From Aestuariimicrobium sp. p3-SID1156 (lineage in GTDB: Bacteria; Actinomycetota; Actinomycetes; Propionibacteriales; Propionibacteriaceae), in the NCBI RefSeq assembly GCF_025144225.1, contig NZ_JALXXB010000001.1, forward strand, positions 504,170 through 568,169: a stretch of 64,000 bases of DNA. Direction: 5' to 3'. The notes under the pieces are model-generated. The model searched no databases and was not told where the DNA came from. It saw nothing but the letters and a program-made list of their open reading frames with translations. Both the position numbers and the translations under genes were made by a program. How positions within the stretch are numbered: position 1 is the stretch's first letter; every line of letters starts with the position of its first letter. This document shows positions 55,710-63,409 of this stretch, in pieces.

Positions 55710-56768
55710 ATGGCCATCGACAACGCCGGCCTGGTCTCCCTGGCCGAACAGCACTGGTTCGACGCCTGCGAAGCGATGCTGCGCCAGCGCATCGATGCCG
55801 GGGACCAGGACCGCGCCCTGGCCCTGGCCCATCGGCTTGCGTCGATCGGGCATCGCGTGATCTCGCTGGATGCCGAAGACTTCTACGAGCTCTCCCAGCA
55901 GGTGAAATCGGCCCGGTGGGCCCCGCGCCTGGCGAAGTGCTCCTTCCCCGTGGAGCCGCGTGCTCGTGAGCGTGGGGCGCTTGGCTCCCTGGTGCCGCTG
56001 TACGAACTGATGCTGGAGGTCGTCCAGCTGCGCTCCCAGCGCCATGAACCGCAGGCCCTGGTGGTCACCGCCCATTTGATCGGGGAGTACCTGTGCCAGC
56101 TGGCCTGGGAACCGCGTCTGGGTCATGCCGGGGACCCGTTGAAGCTGCCGCGGAATGTCGGCCAGCGCTGGGGGACCGATGACCCCGAATGCCCTCACAG
56201 CTCGGCCATGCGCGCCACCGCCAAACGTGCGGTCAACGCCGGGCAGGGCGACGTCAAGGGGTTCACCAGCTATCTGGACCGCTTCCACTCCCGGCTGGGC
56301 GACACCTTGGCCGTGTGCGGGATGAACCACGCCACGATCGCGGCCGGGGAGCGACCGGATGTGGGCCCCACCTGCCCCAACCCCTGCCGCTGGGCGGTTG
56401 CCGGCTCGCTTGATGACCGTCGCGACCTGGACGCCCGGCTGCGGCTCAGCCTGATGTACCTGGAGTCCCCACTGGTGGCGCTGCGTCACCATGCCCCCGT
56501 GGGCCACTTCTTCGGCGTCCCCTCGATCACGGAGATCAGCGATGGCTGGCTGCGGACCTGGGAGAAACTCACCCAACAGTGGTCCGATGGGTCCAACCCG
56601 CTGGTGGCCGCCCTCGAGCAGGGCAACCACCCGCGCCCCACGGGGGAGGCGCTGCCCGGGCTGTCGCTGCTGGTGTCGGTGGTCGCGGGGCGAGCCATCC
56701 AGCCCGGCACGCTACTGCGTGACATCGCTGCCGACATCGTCAAGACGCTGTCGTGGTCCGCGACGTAG
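55710..56768 (+). CDS. Hypothetical protein downstream of dtxR-like gene
   Basis: A 352-residue soluble protein without a recognised family. It contains QHWFDACEAMLRQRIDAGDQDRALALAHRLASIGHR (TPR-like helical pair), a stretch with single Cys (YLCQLAW, PECPHSS, AVCGMNH, GPTCPNPCRWAV) and a C-terminal helical part. The CPNPC could bind metal. It starts three bases after the dtxR-like stop, so it belongs to the nagA operon. Function unknown. Confidence 0.65.
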   Translation: MAIDNAGLVSLAEQHWFDACEAMLRQRIDAGDQDRALALAHRLASIGHRVISLDAEDFYELSQQVKSARWAPRLAKCSFPVEPRARERGALGSLVPLYELMLEVVQLRSQRHEPQALVVTAHLIGEYLCQLAWEPRLGHAGDPLKLPRNVGQRWGTDDPECPHSSAMRATAKRAVNAGQGDVKGFTSYLDRFHSRLGDTLAVCGMNHATIAAGERPDVGPTCPNPCRWAVAGSLDDRRDLDARLRLSLMYLESPLVALRHHAPVGHFFGVPSITEISDGWLRTWEKLTQQWSDGSNPLVAALEQGNHPRPTGEALPGLSLLVSVVAGRAIQPGTLLRDIAADIVKTLSWSAT

Positions 56769-56771
56769 GCT
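56766..56771 (+). promoter_or_regulatory. -10 element of methyltransferase gene at 56778
   Basis: TAGGCT ends six bases before ATG 56778 and overlaps the stop codon TAG of the preceding gene; predicted leaderless start. Confidence 0.5.
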
Positions 56772-56777
56772 GGGTCA

Positions 56778-57554
56778 ATGCCTTCCTGGATGGAACCACC
56801 CGCGTGGTTGGAATACCTGGACCGTTTCCACGGGGAGCGCCCCGGCGTGGCCGCCGAGGTTCTGGGACGCTGCCTGGCCGGCGGTGACAGCCCCCACACC
56901 TGGCTGGCGCGGGCGGTCTCGTCGTCGTCGGGAAGGGTCATCGACATCGGCTGTGGCGCCGGACCGATGTCACGCACGCTGGCCTGCGAGGGACGCACCG
57001 TCATCGGGATCGACCTGTCGATGCAGGAACTGAGGGAGGCGACGCGGCTCGGCCCCGGGCCCTGGGTCCGCGGGGATGCGCTGCAGCTGCCCATCGCCGA
57101 TGAGTCCGTGGACGTGGTGGTCTCATCCATGGCGCTGGCTGTGATCGAGCAGACCGGCCGGCTGCTGGACGAGGTCTGTCGGGTACTGCGCCCCGGCGGC
57201 ATGTTCGCCGCCACCGTGCCCACCTATCGCCCGATCAACGTCACCGACATGAAGCTGCTCTCCCGGCTCACCGCACGGCTGGGCGGGCCGCCCCGGTTCC
57301 CCGTGCGACTGGACATGTCGCTGGGGCCGCTGCTTCTCGCGCACGGTTTGCGCAAGGTCGAGGACGCCCGGGAGCGCTACTACTTCACGATCCGCAGCCG
57401 AGCGGACGCCGAACTGCTGCTGCGGGCGCTCTACCTGCCCATGACCAGCACCACCAGGGTCCAGCAGGCCACCGACTGGCTGGTGGCCCAGGTGGCCCGG
57501 GGGGGTGAGCTCCAGGTCCCGATCCCCATCCGCCGCGTGGTGGCCGTGAAATAG
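56778..57554 (+). CDS. Class I SAM-dependent methyltransferase
   Basis: A 258-residue methyltransferase (type 11 group). Motif I VIDIGCGAGPMSRTLA, GIDLSMQEL at strand 2, DALQLPIADESVDVVVSSMALAVI (motifs II-IV) and VLRPGGMFAATVP are clear. The pattern resembles methyltransferases acting on small molecules or quinones; substrate unknown. It starts nine bases after the previous stop, with its own promoter-like element. Confidence 0.82.
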   Translation: MPSWMEPPAWLEYLDRFHGERPGVAAEVLGRCLAGGDSPHTWLARAVSSSSGRVIDIGCGAGPMSRTLACEGRTVIGIDLSMQELREATRLGPGPWVRGDALQLPIADESVDVVVSSMALAVIEQTGRLLDEVCRVLRPGGMFAATVPTYRPINVTDMKLLSRLTARLGGPPRFPVRLDMSLGPLLLAHGLRKVEDARERYYFTIRSRADAELLLRALYLPMTSTTRVQQATDWLVAQVARGGELQVPIPIRRVVAVK

Positions 57555-57572
57555 TGACTGGCCAACAGTGAA

Positions 57573-57599
57573 GGGAATAGGCGTCGCCCCGGCGTCGTT
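57573..57599 (+). promoter_or_regulatory. SigR-type promoter of thioredoxin gene
   Basis: GGGAAT (57573-57578), exactly 18 bases, then GTT (57597-57599) matches the actinobacterial SigR/SigH oxidative-stress promoter consensus GGGAAT-N18/19-GTT. It lies 38 bases upstream of the thioredoxin ATG, whose RBS is AGAGGAA. Thioredoxins are classic members of this regulon. Confidence 0.75.
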
Positions 57600-57637
57600 G
57601 ACAAGGCGTACTGCTGAACGAACAGAGAGGAACGTTC

Positions 57638-58009
57638 ATGGGCGGCAAGACCGTTGAACTGACTGCACAGAATTTCGCCGAGACTGTGGAGGCCAATGAC
57701 ATCGTCCTGGTGGACTTCTGGGCCGGATGGTGTGGCCCTTGCATGCGCTTCGCCCCGATCTACGAGGCGGCGTCCGATCGCCACAGCGACGTGACCTTCG
57801 CCAAGCTGGACACCGAGGCCGAGCGTGACGTCGCCGCGGGCATGGAGATCTCCTCCATCCCGACCGTGATGGCCTTCAAGCAGGGCGCGCTGGTCTACCG
57901 TGAGGCCGGCCTGCTCAATGCCGGCCAGCTGGACAAGCTCATCGAGCAGCTCAAGGAGCTCGACGTCGACAAGCTGAAGGCTGAGGCTCAGGGCCAGCCG
58001 CAGGGCTGA
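57638..58009 (+). CDS. trxA: Thioredoxin
   Basis: Disulfide reductase cofactor protein (123 residues). The active site is WAGWCGPCMRFAP (WCGPC) near 27-39, and the cis-Pro is in SSIPTVM. A C-terminal helical extension (LKELDVDKLKAEAQGQPQG) exceeds E. coli TrxA by about 15 residues, common in actinobacteria. It has a leader with AGAGGAA before the ATG and a SigR-type promoter, so it is probably induced by thiol oxidation. A strong terminator follows. Confidence 0.95.
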   Translation: MGGKTVELTAQNFAETVEANDIVLVDFWAGWCGPCMRFAPIYEAASDRHSDVTFAKLDTEAERDVAAGMEISSIPTVMAFKQGALVYREAGLLNAGQLDKLIEQLKELDVDKLKAEAQGQPQG

Positions 58010-58026
58010 TCTCGCGTCTGGAATGC

Positions 58027-58059
58027 CACAGGCCGCTCCCGATCCGGGAGCGGCCTGTG
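58027..58059. terminator. Terminator between thioredoxin and tRNA-Arg
   Basis: Perfect 15-bp stem CACAGGCCGCTCCCG / CGGGAGCGGCCTGTG with an ATC loop, followed by CTGTTGCTG. It ends transcription from both the thioredoxin gene and the convergent tRNA-Arg gene. Confidence 0.88.
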
Positions 58060-58068
58060 CTGTTGCTG

Positions 58069-58141
58069 CGACCCTGGCGCGATTCGAACGTGCGACACCC
58101 GCTTTAGGAGAGCGGTGCTCTATCCACTGAGCTACAGGGCC
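58069..58141 (-). tRNA. tRNA-Arg (CCT)
   Basis: Minus-strand cloverleaf of 73 bases. Acceptor GGCCCTG/CAGGGTC (one G-T pair); D arm GCTCAGTGGATAGAGC; anticodon stem CCGCT/AGCGG with loop CTCCTAA, giving CCT (reads AGG). The T stem GCACG/CGCGC contains an A-C mismatch at its middle pair. The discriminator is G and CCA is not encoded. Confidence 0.92.
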
Positions 58142-58199
58142 CGGGACCCGTCCAGCTTAGTGCCGCTGGGGAGCCCGACCAAGTCGGCCCGGCGCCAAC

Positions 58200-58205
58200 T
58201 AGGGT
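58200..58205 (+). promoter_or_regulatory. -10 element of UDP-glucose pyrophosphorylase gene
   Basis: TAGGGT ends seven bases before ATG 58213; predicted leaderless start, selecting 58213 over the ATG at 58204. Confidence 0.5.
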
Positions 58206-58212
58206 GGGGATC

Positions 58213-59589
58213 ATGAGTGAGAACGGACTGAAGCACGCCCAGGAGAAGATGCGTGGGGACGGCCTGCCGGAGGCGTCCATCAAGGTCTTCACCGACTACT
58301 ACCACCAGCTCGAATCGGGCCAGACCGGCCTGATCCGCGAGGACAGCATCGAGCCGTTGCTCGACCCGCCGATGCTGGAGGACGTCGAGATCGACGATGC
58401 TGCCGCACGGGCAGCCTTCGACCAGACCGTCATCATCAAGCTCAACGGTGGTCTGGGCACCTCGATGGGTCTGGACCGCGCCAAGAACCTCCTGCCCGTG
58501 CGAGACGGGCTCACCTTCCTCGACATCATCGTCCGCCAGGTGCTGTCCGCCCGCGAGAAGTACGGTGCTCGCCTGCCGCTGCTCTTCATGAACTCCTTCC
58601 GCACCGCGGAGGACACCGAAGCCGCGCTGTCCCGGTACGACAACCTGCCGGTGGACGGTCTGCCCCTGGGCTTCCTGCAGAGCCGTGAGCCCAAGCTGCT
58701 CGCCGACACCCTGGAGCCGGTCGAATGGCCCGCTGACCCCAGCCTCGAGTGGTGCCCGCCCGGTCATGGCGACCTCTACATCGCGCTGTCCGCCTCGGGC
58801 ATCCTCGACAGGCTCGTGGAGGCCGGCTACCGCTACGCCTGCGTCGCCAACGGTGACAACCTGGGTTCGGCACCCAACCCGCGCCTGGCCGGTTGGTTCG
58901 CACAGTCCGGAGCCCCCTATGCCGCCGAGGTCTGCCGCCGCACCGTCAATGACCGCAAGGGCGGCCACCTGGCGATTCGCAAGGCCGACAACCAGCTCAT
59001 CCTGCGCGACACCGCCCAGACCGCCCCGGAGGAGATGGACTTCTTCACCGACGAGCACCGGCACCCCTTCTTCCACACCAATAACCTGTGGTTCGACCTG
59101 CGCGTACTGCAGCAGACGCTGCGTGAGCGCGACTCGGTGCTGGGGCTGCCGATGATCCGCAATGAGAAGACCGTGGATCCGGCCGACAAGACCTCCCCGA
59201 AGGTGGTCCAGATCGAGTCCGCCATGGGTGCTGCCGTCGAGGTCTTCGAGGGCGCCACCGCGATCTGCGTCGGGCGCGACCGCTTCCAGCCGGTGAAGAC
59301 CACCAACGAGCTGCTGCTGCTGCGTTCCGACCTCTACGAGCTGGACGCGGACTACCTGCTCCAGGCCACCACTGACCACCCGGTCGAGGTGAGCCTCGAC
59401 GGGGACTACTTCAAGCTGGTCGGTGATTTCGACGAGCGCATGCCCGACCCGGTGTCGCTGCGCCGGGCTGAGTCCTTCACCGTCAAGGGCGACTGGCGCT
59501 TCGGCAAGGACGTCTCCGTGGAGGGTGAGGTCCTGTTGGAGACCCAGGAGCCTGCGAGCGTCGACGACGGGACCGTTCTGCGTGGCTGA
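58213..59589 (+). CDS. ugp: UTP-glucose-1-phosphate uridylyltransferase, UDPGP family
   Basis: Makes UDP-glucose for glycan synthesis (458 residues). It belongs to the eukaryote-like UDPGP family, not the shorter GalU type: the nucleotide motif is KLNGGLGTSMGLDRAKNLLPVR (about 77-98), with FMNSFRTAEDT, CVANGDNLGS and FHTNNLWFDLRVL further on. It may feed GtrB and the exopolysaccharide cluster in this window. Its stop overlaps the next small gene by eight bases. Confidence 0.9.
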   Translation: MSENGLKHAQEKMRGDGLPEASIKVFTDYYHQLESGQTGLIREDSIEPLLDPPMLEDVEIDDAAARAAFDQTVIIKLNGGLGTSMGLDRAKNLLPVRDGLTFLDIIVRQVLSAREKYGARLPLLFMNSFRTAEDTEAALSRYDNLPVDGLPLGFLQSREPKLLADTLEPVEWPADPSLEWCPPGHGDLYIALSASGILDRLVEAGYRYACVANGDNLGSAPNPRLAGWFAQSGAPYAAEVCRRTVNDRKGGHLAIRKADNQLILRDTAQTAPEEMDFFTDEHRHPFFHTNNLWFDLRVLQQTLRERDSVLGLPMIRNEKTVDPADKTSPKVVQIESAMGAAVEVFEGATAICVGRDRFQPVKTTNELLLLRSDLYELDADYLLQATTDHPVEVSLDGDYFKLVGDFDERMPDPVSLRRAESFTVKGDWRFGKDVSVEGEVLLETQEPASVDDGTVLRG

Positions 59590-59929
59590 CTGGCCGCGCG
59601 TCCTCGGACTGGCATTGACTGGTCAGGACCTGGGGCCGGGTGGGGGTGAGCAGTCTGCCGCTGAGGTGGTGGACTGGCTCGCCAACCACGGGTGGGATGC
59701 CGAGCGGCTGGACGAGCACCGCCGGGGAAGGCAGCTCGCGGAGCGCCCCTGGCCCCACCAGGTGCCGGGGGACTGGGTCGACTCCTGGGCGCGTTACGGC
59801 GCGCTGTTGGCGGAGGTCAGGCGAGTGGCCGGACTGACCGGTCTGCACGCCACCGTCCACGAGGGCCCCAGGGTACTGGGCCCGGCCGAGCGCAGGCTGA
59901 TGGCCGACAAGCCACCCCACCACCTCTAG
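59582..59929 (+). CDS. Hypothetical protein
   Basis: A 115-residue product without a recognised family; GTG 59582 overlaps the end of the UDP-glucose enzyme gene. The sequence is rich in Trp, Arg and Gly (VVDWLANHGWDAERLDEHRRG; PGDWVDSWARYGALLAEVRRVAGLTGLHATVHEGP) and lacks membrane segments. The overlap and the terminator just after it support expression, but the gene is uncertain. Confidence 0.5.
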   Translation: MADWPRVLGLALTGQDLGPGGGEQSAAEVVDWLANHGWDAERLDEHRRGRQLAERPWPHQVPGDWVDSWARYGALLAEVRRVAGLTGLHATVHEGPRVLGPAERRLMADKPPHHL

Positions 59930-59945
59930 GAGCCCGGGACATGCT

Positions 59946-59979
59946 GAAGCCCACGCCGCTCCGTTGAGGCGTGGGCTTC
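59946..59979. terminator. Bidirectional terminator before mscL
   Basis: 12-bp stem GAAGCCCACGCC / GGCGTGGGCTTC with a 10-base loop, between the convergent gene at 59582 and mscL. Confidence 0.85.
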
Positions 59980-60012
59980 GGTGGTGTTGCGGGGGCTACC
60001 CGCCACTGTGGA

Positions 60013-60390
60013 TCAGTGGAGGTTGGTGGTGCCGTTCTGGCGAGCGAGGATGTCGCGGATCTCGGTGAGGAGCTCAGCCTCGGACTGGGCCTCGACCTCC
60101 TCCTCCTTCTTGAGGCGGTCACGCATCGCCTCGTAGGGCTTCACGACGAAGAAGTAGACCAGGAAGGCCATCAGCAGGAAAGCGACCAGCGCGGTCAGGA
60201 AGGGACCGACCGAGACCAGGCCAGCCGGCTGGAACTTGTCGAAGTTGGGGGCGCCGCCAGCCTTGGCCAGGAGCTCGATGATGATCTTGGTGAACGCGGT
60301 CACGACGGTGGCGAAGGCGCCGCCGATGATGAAGGCGACGGCAAGCTCAACGAGGTTGCCGCGCAGAATGAATTCCTTGAAACCCTTCAC
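60013..60390 (-). CDS. mscL: Large-conductance mechanosensitive channel
   Basis: Emergency osmotic release channel in the membrane (125 residues). N-terminal amphipathic helix GFKEFILRGNLVELAVAFIIGGAFATVV, periplasmic loop, and second helix FLTALVAFLLMAFLVYFFVV, then a charged C-terminal helix. GTG 60390 is chosen because VKGFKEF is the family start and AAAGGGGA precedes it. 60391-60509 is the leader and promoter region, with a TAACGT-like -10 around 60460-60465 but nothing decisive. Confidence 0.95.
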   Translation of the reverse strand: MKGFKEFILRGNLVELAVAFIIGGAFATVVTAFTKIIIELLAKAGGAPNFDKFQPAGLVSVGPFLTALVAFLLMAFLVYFFVVKPYEAMRDRLKKEEEVEAQSEAELLTEIRDILARQNGTTNLH

Positions 60391-60509
60391 AGGAGTCCCC
60401 TTTCGTGGTTGGGCGACTGCCCCCTTCGGGAGCACAACGGAGCCGCACCAAGCGGATACGTTACGTGAGGGGATCAGGCCGTTCCAACTCGACACCGGGC
60501 GGGTCGGGC

Positions 60510-61103
60510 CTAGCCAAGAGTGATTGACAGGGTCGGGTTCGAGGTCCAGGACCCGAGCCGGATACCAGTGGCCTCATCCACATCGACCACGATGAGGGTC
60601 TCCTCGTCGGTGCTGGGAAGGGCCGCCACCCGGACCCGTTTCGCCAGCACGGTGGGTACTCCGGCGTCGTCGACGGTCAGCACGGAGACCAGGTCGCCGA
60701 CCCGCAACAGCCCCGCGACCCCGGCATCCTGGATTCGGAAGGGGACCAGCATCCGCCCGGGCCGGGCACGTTGGGCCTGGACCAGGTCGGAACGATCGAG
60801 TGGCATGCCGCTACTCGCCCCGGTGGCCATCAGTCGGCCCAACAGCGGCTCGGTGGTGCTGAAGGCTCCCCGCGGGACCAGGGCGACCGGGTACTGACGG
60901 ATCTGCAGGTCCTCAGCGCGCAGCCGCGTACCAGGCTCCAGCTCGCGGGCCGCCACCACCACTGTGGCGGTGGCGGGAGGGGCGGGGGAGAGCACCGACA
61001 ACGTCGCCAGGATCGCAACCCCGGCGGCCACCGCCGCCAGGAGTCTTCGGTGCCAGCGCAGGGCGTGGCGGAGCCGTGAGGTCAGGGCAGAAAGATCGGT
61101 CAC
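60510..61103 (-). CDS. SAF-domain membrane protein (CpaB/RcpC-like)
   Basis: A 197-residue protein with one N-terminal membrane helix (LLAAVAAGVAILATLSVLS) and an outside SAF domain (VVVAARELEPGTRLRAEDLQIRQYP). A C-terminal part follows with SVLTVDDAG..TVLAKRVRVAALP. CpaB/RcpC proteins belong to Flp pilus assembly, but no pilus gene is nearby, so this is an orphan. GTG 61103 is selected because CATGAT lies six bases upstream; a longer frame is Pro/Arg-rich noise. Confidence 0.75.
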   Translation of the reverse strand: MTDLSALTSRLRHALRWHRRLLAAVAAGVAILATLSVLSPAPPATATVVVAARELEPGTRLRAEDLQIRQYPVALVPRGAFSTTEPLLGRLMATGASSGMPLDRSDLVQAQRARPGRMLVPFRIQDAGVAGLLRVGDLVSVLTVDDAGVPTVLAKRVRVAALPSTDEETLIVVDVDEATGIRLGSWTSNPTLSITLG

Positions 61104-61109
61104 TCCCGG

Positions 61110-61115
61110 ATCATG
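61110..61115 (-). promoter_or_regulatory. -10 element of the SAF protein gene
   Basis: CATGAT on the minus strand ends six bases before GTG 61103; weaker than the TAnnnT elements elsewhere. Confidence 0.35.
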
Positions 61116-61161
61116 GCGTCCACCAGAAGAAATCGACCCGTTGTCCACAGGCCTATTCGCG

Positions 61162-61437
61162 CTACTTGTCCGTCGAGGCGCTGGAGGAGGTGACCTCCTT
61201 GGCCGGGGTGGAGGCGGGGATTTCCTTGGTGGGCTTGGAAGAGTCGATCGCCGTGGTGTCCTTGCGGCTGTCGGTCTTGTAGAACCCTGCACCCTTGAAG
61301 ACGACGCCCACCGCGTTGTAGACCTTGCGCAGCTGTCCGTGGCACTCGGGACACTCGGTCAAGGGATCGTCGGTGAACTTCTGGACGGCCTCGAGGTCGT
61401 GTCCGCACTCGGTGCAGCGGTACTGGTAGGTGGGCAT
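61162..61437 (-). CDS. FmdB family zinc-ribbon protein
   Basis: Small putative regulator (91 residues). MPTYQYRCTECGHDLEAVQ with a second pair CPECHGQ forms a four-Cys zinc ribbon (CxxC ... CxxC), and KVYNAVGVVFKGAGFYKTD completes the FmdB domain. The tail is Ser/Thr/Lys-rich. It starts 22 bases after the 5-FCL gene stop, the common actinobacterial order. Confidence 0.88.
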   Translation of the reverse strand: MPTYQYRCTECGHDLEAVQKFTDDPLTECPECHGQLRKVYNAVGVVFKGAGFYKTDSRKDTTAIDSSKPTKEIPASTPAKEVTSSSASTDK

Positions 61438-61459
61438 GGCGGACAGTGTAGCCAGCGAT

Positions 61460-62092
61460 TCAGCAGACCTCGTACACGCCCGATTCGGTCACGATGCAGG
61501 ACACCCGGATGTCATGCGGTTCAGTCGGGACGGAGTCGAAGAGTTCGGACTCGTTGAGCGGCAACCACACCTGGGCATCGGGACGCGCATGGGTCAGCGC
61601 CCGGTCGTACCAGCCGGCGCCCGCCCCCAGCCGGGTTCCGTCCCGACCGGCAGCGAGCCCGGCCACGATGATGATGTCGGCTTCGGAGAGCGTTGCGGCG
61701 GGCAGCACCTCGCCGACCGGCTCGGGCACACCGTGCTCACCCTCCCGCAGCCGCGAAGGACCCCGGTAGGCAGCCCAACGCGGCTCGCGTCCGCGCAGGG
61801 CCGGGGCCAGGATCCTGTGCCCCCTGCGCCACAGGACCGCGGCCAACTCGCGGGTGGAGGGTTCACCATGGCGGGACAGGTAGGTGGCGATCACGGCATC
61901 GTGGGGAACCATGGGCAACATCAGGCGGGAACGGCGCACGTCGCGCTCGCGGGCGACCTCCTCGTCCAGCGAATGCCGGTGGGAGCGGGCGTCACCGCGC
62001 AGCTGCCGCTTCTGGCTGGCCACCGCGAAGTCGACCCTTCGCACCCCGGATGAATGAGACCCGGGGTGTGGGCCGTGCTGAGTCGGTGCCAT
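61460..62092 (-). CDS. 5-formyltetrahydrofolate cyclo-ligase
   Basis: ATP-dependent conversion of 5-formyl-THF to methenyl-THF, rescuing an inhibitory folate (210 residues). The signature GLAAGRDGTRLGAGAGWYDRAL is present, as is the basic KRQLRGDAR start helix. Glycine metabolism by GlyA generates 5-formyl-THF, a functional link across the window. ATG 62092 gives a ~25-residue N-terminal extension, but TACGAT six bases upstream supports it. Divergent from moeA. Confidence 0.9.
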   Translation of the reverse strand: MAPTQHGPHPGSHSSGVRRVDFAVASQKRQLRGDARSHRHSLDEEVARERDVRRSRLMLPMVPHDAVIATYLSRHGEPSTRELAAVLWRRGHRILAPALRGREPRWAAYRGPSRLREGEHGVPEPVGEVLPAATLSEADIIIVAGLAAGRDGTRLGAGAGWYDRALTHARPDAQVWLPLNESELFDSVPTEPHDIRVSCIVTESGVYEVC

Positions 62093-62097
62093 TCACC

Positions 62098-62104
62098 TAT
62101 CGTA
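62098..62104. promoter_or_regulatory. Overlapping divergent -10 elements, 5-FCL and moeA
   Basis: Plus strand TATCGT (62098-62103) is seven bases before ATG 62111. Minus strand TACGAT (complement of 62099-62104) is six bases before ATG 62092. They overlap by five bases and 18 bases separate the start codons, the same geometry as at 45544-45556. Confidence 0.6.
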
Positions 62105-62110
62105 AAAGTC

Positions 62111-63409
62111 ATGCGACTGTTCGGCAGGAAGAAGGAGATTGTGGAGCAGGCGGCCCCCGAGGTACGCCCCCAGCTCCCCCAGGGACCCGAGGTCGGGCCG
62201 CTGGGCATGCGGGCAATGGCCGACCATCGCAACTACCTGCTCTCCCTGGTCGAACCGCTGCCGCCCTTCGGCATGCTGCTGCTGGACGCCCTGGGCCTGA
62301 CCCTGTGCGAGGACATCACGGCGCCCTACCCCCTGCCCCGCGCGACCATCGCCTCGGCGCAGGGGTATGCCGTGCGCAGCGAGGACCTCGACGGGGCCTC
62401 CCACGACAACCCGACCCGATTGGACATCGTGCTGGACCCCGGTCTGGACCCGCTGCAGCCCGGGCAGGCCGTGGTGATCGACGAGCACCAGGTGCTGCCC
62501 GAAGGCGCCGATGCGGTGCTTCCTGCCGCCTTCGCCGGCGCCGGCGAGCGCGGACTGCACGCCTGGGAACCCGTCGGTCCCTCCGAGTACGTTCGCGAGG
62601 CGGGCAGCGATGTCGACTACGGGCAGGAGATCGCCCACTTCGGGCAGGTCCTCGAACCACGTCTCATCGCGCTGTTGGCTGGCAATGGCATCGACAAGGT
62701 GATCGCCCGCCCGCGACCCAGGATCGTGGTGGTCAGCACCGGCAAGGACCTGGTCGAGCCCGGCCAGCAGTTGCCCGATTACCGACACATCCATGACGCC
62801 AATGGCTACATGCTGGCCGCACTGGCCCGCGGTGAGGGCTGCCAGGTCTGGCGGATCGGGGTGGTCTCCCAGGACCCCGACGAGGTTCGCGAAACCATTT
62901 CCGACCAGCTGATTCGCGCCGACCTGATCGTCTGCACCGGTGGCTTCCGCGAGGGCGACGGCGACCTGCTGAGCAAGGTGCTGCCCTCGCTGGGGGCAGT
63001 CGACTTCGCCGAGGTCGCCATGCAGCCCGGCCGCACCCAGGGTTTCGCCCTCATCGGTGAGGACAAGGTCCCGATGGTGATGCTGCCCGGCGACCCGGTG
63101 GGCGCCTATGTGTCCTACCACGCCTTTGTGCGACCGCTGATCCGCAAGCTGATGGGCATGGAGCAGTTGGTGCAGCAGCCGGTGCGGGCCATCACCCGCA
63201 GCGTCATCCGCTCGGTGCCGGGCATCTTCGAGTTCGCCCGGGCCTCACTGGCTCAGGAGGGCCACACTCGGTTCGTTGAGATCCAGCCCGGACGCCACGA
63301 GGCGAACCTCAGCGACCTCTCCCACAGCAACGCGCTGGTCTTGTTGGACGAGGGCACCGAGGTCATCGACCCCGGTGCCCAGGTGTGGTGCTGGCCGCTG
63401 GAGGCCTAG
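62111..63409 (+). CDS. moeA: MoeA-like molybdopterin molybdotransferase
   Basis: Predicted insertion of molybdate into adenylylated molybdopterin (432 residues). After a ~50-residue variable N-terminus come LPRATIASAQGYAV, the MoCF-binding domain with IVCTGGFREGDGDLLSKVL (usually SGG-x-S-x-GD-x-D), VAMQPGRTQGFALIG, MLPGDPVGAYVSYHAFVRPLI, and the C-terminal beta domain. The altered TGGFREGDGD motif is a notable difference from classical MoeA; Glp-type actinobacterial paralogs differ similarly. No other molybdenum-cofactor gene is nearby. Confidence 0.85.
   Translation: MRLFGRKKEIVEQAAPEVRPQLPQGPEVGPLGMRAMADHRNYLLSLVEPLPPFGMLLLDALGLTLCEDITAPYPLPRATIASAQGYAVRSEDLDGASHDNPTRLDIVLDPGLDPLQPGQAVVIDEHQVLPEGADAVLPAAFAGAGERGLHAWEPVGPSEYVREAGSDVDYGQEIAHFGQVLEPRLIALLAGNGIDKVIARPRPRIVVVSTGKDLVEPGQQLPDYRHIHDANGYMLAALARGEGCQVWRIGVVSQDPDEVRETISDQLIRADLIVCTGGFREGDGDLLSKVLPSLGAVDFAEVAMQPGRTQGFALIGEDKVPMVMLPGDPVGAYVSYHAFVRPLIRKLMGMEQLVQQPVRAITRSVIRSVPGIFEFARASLAQEGHTRFVEIQPGRHEANLSDLSHSNALVLLDEGTEVIDPGAQVWCWPLEA

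Noticed and set aside
57598..57620. TTGACA upstream of thioredoxin as a housekeeping -35
   Set aside because: No -10 hexamer at 16-19 bases; the SigR-type pair that overlaps it fits much better.
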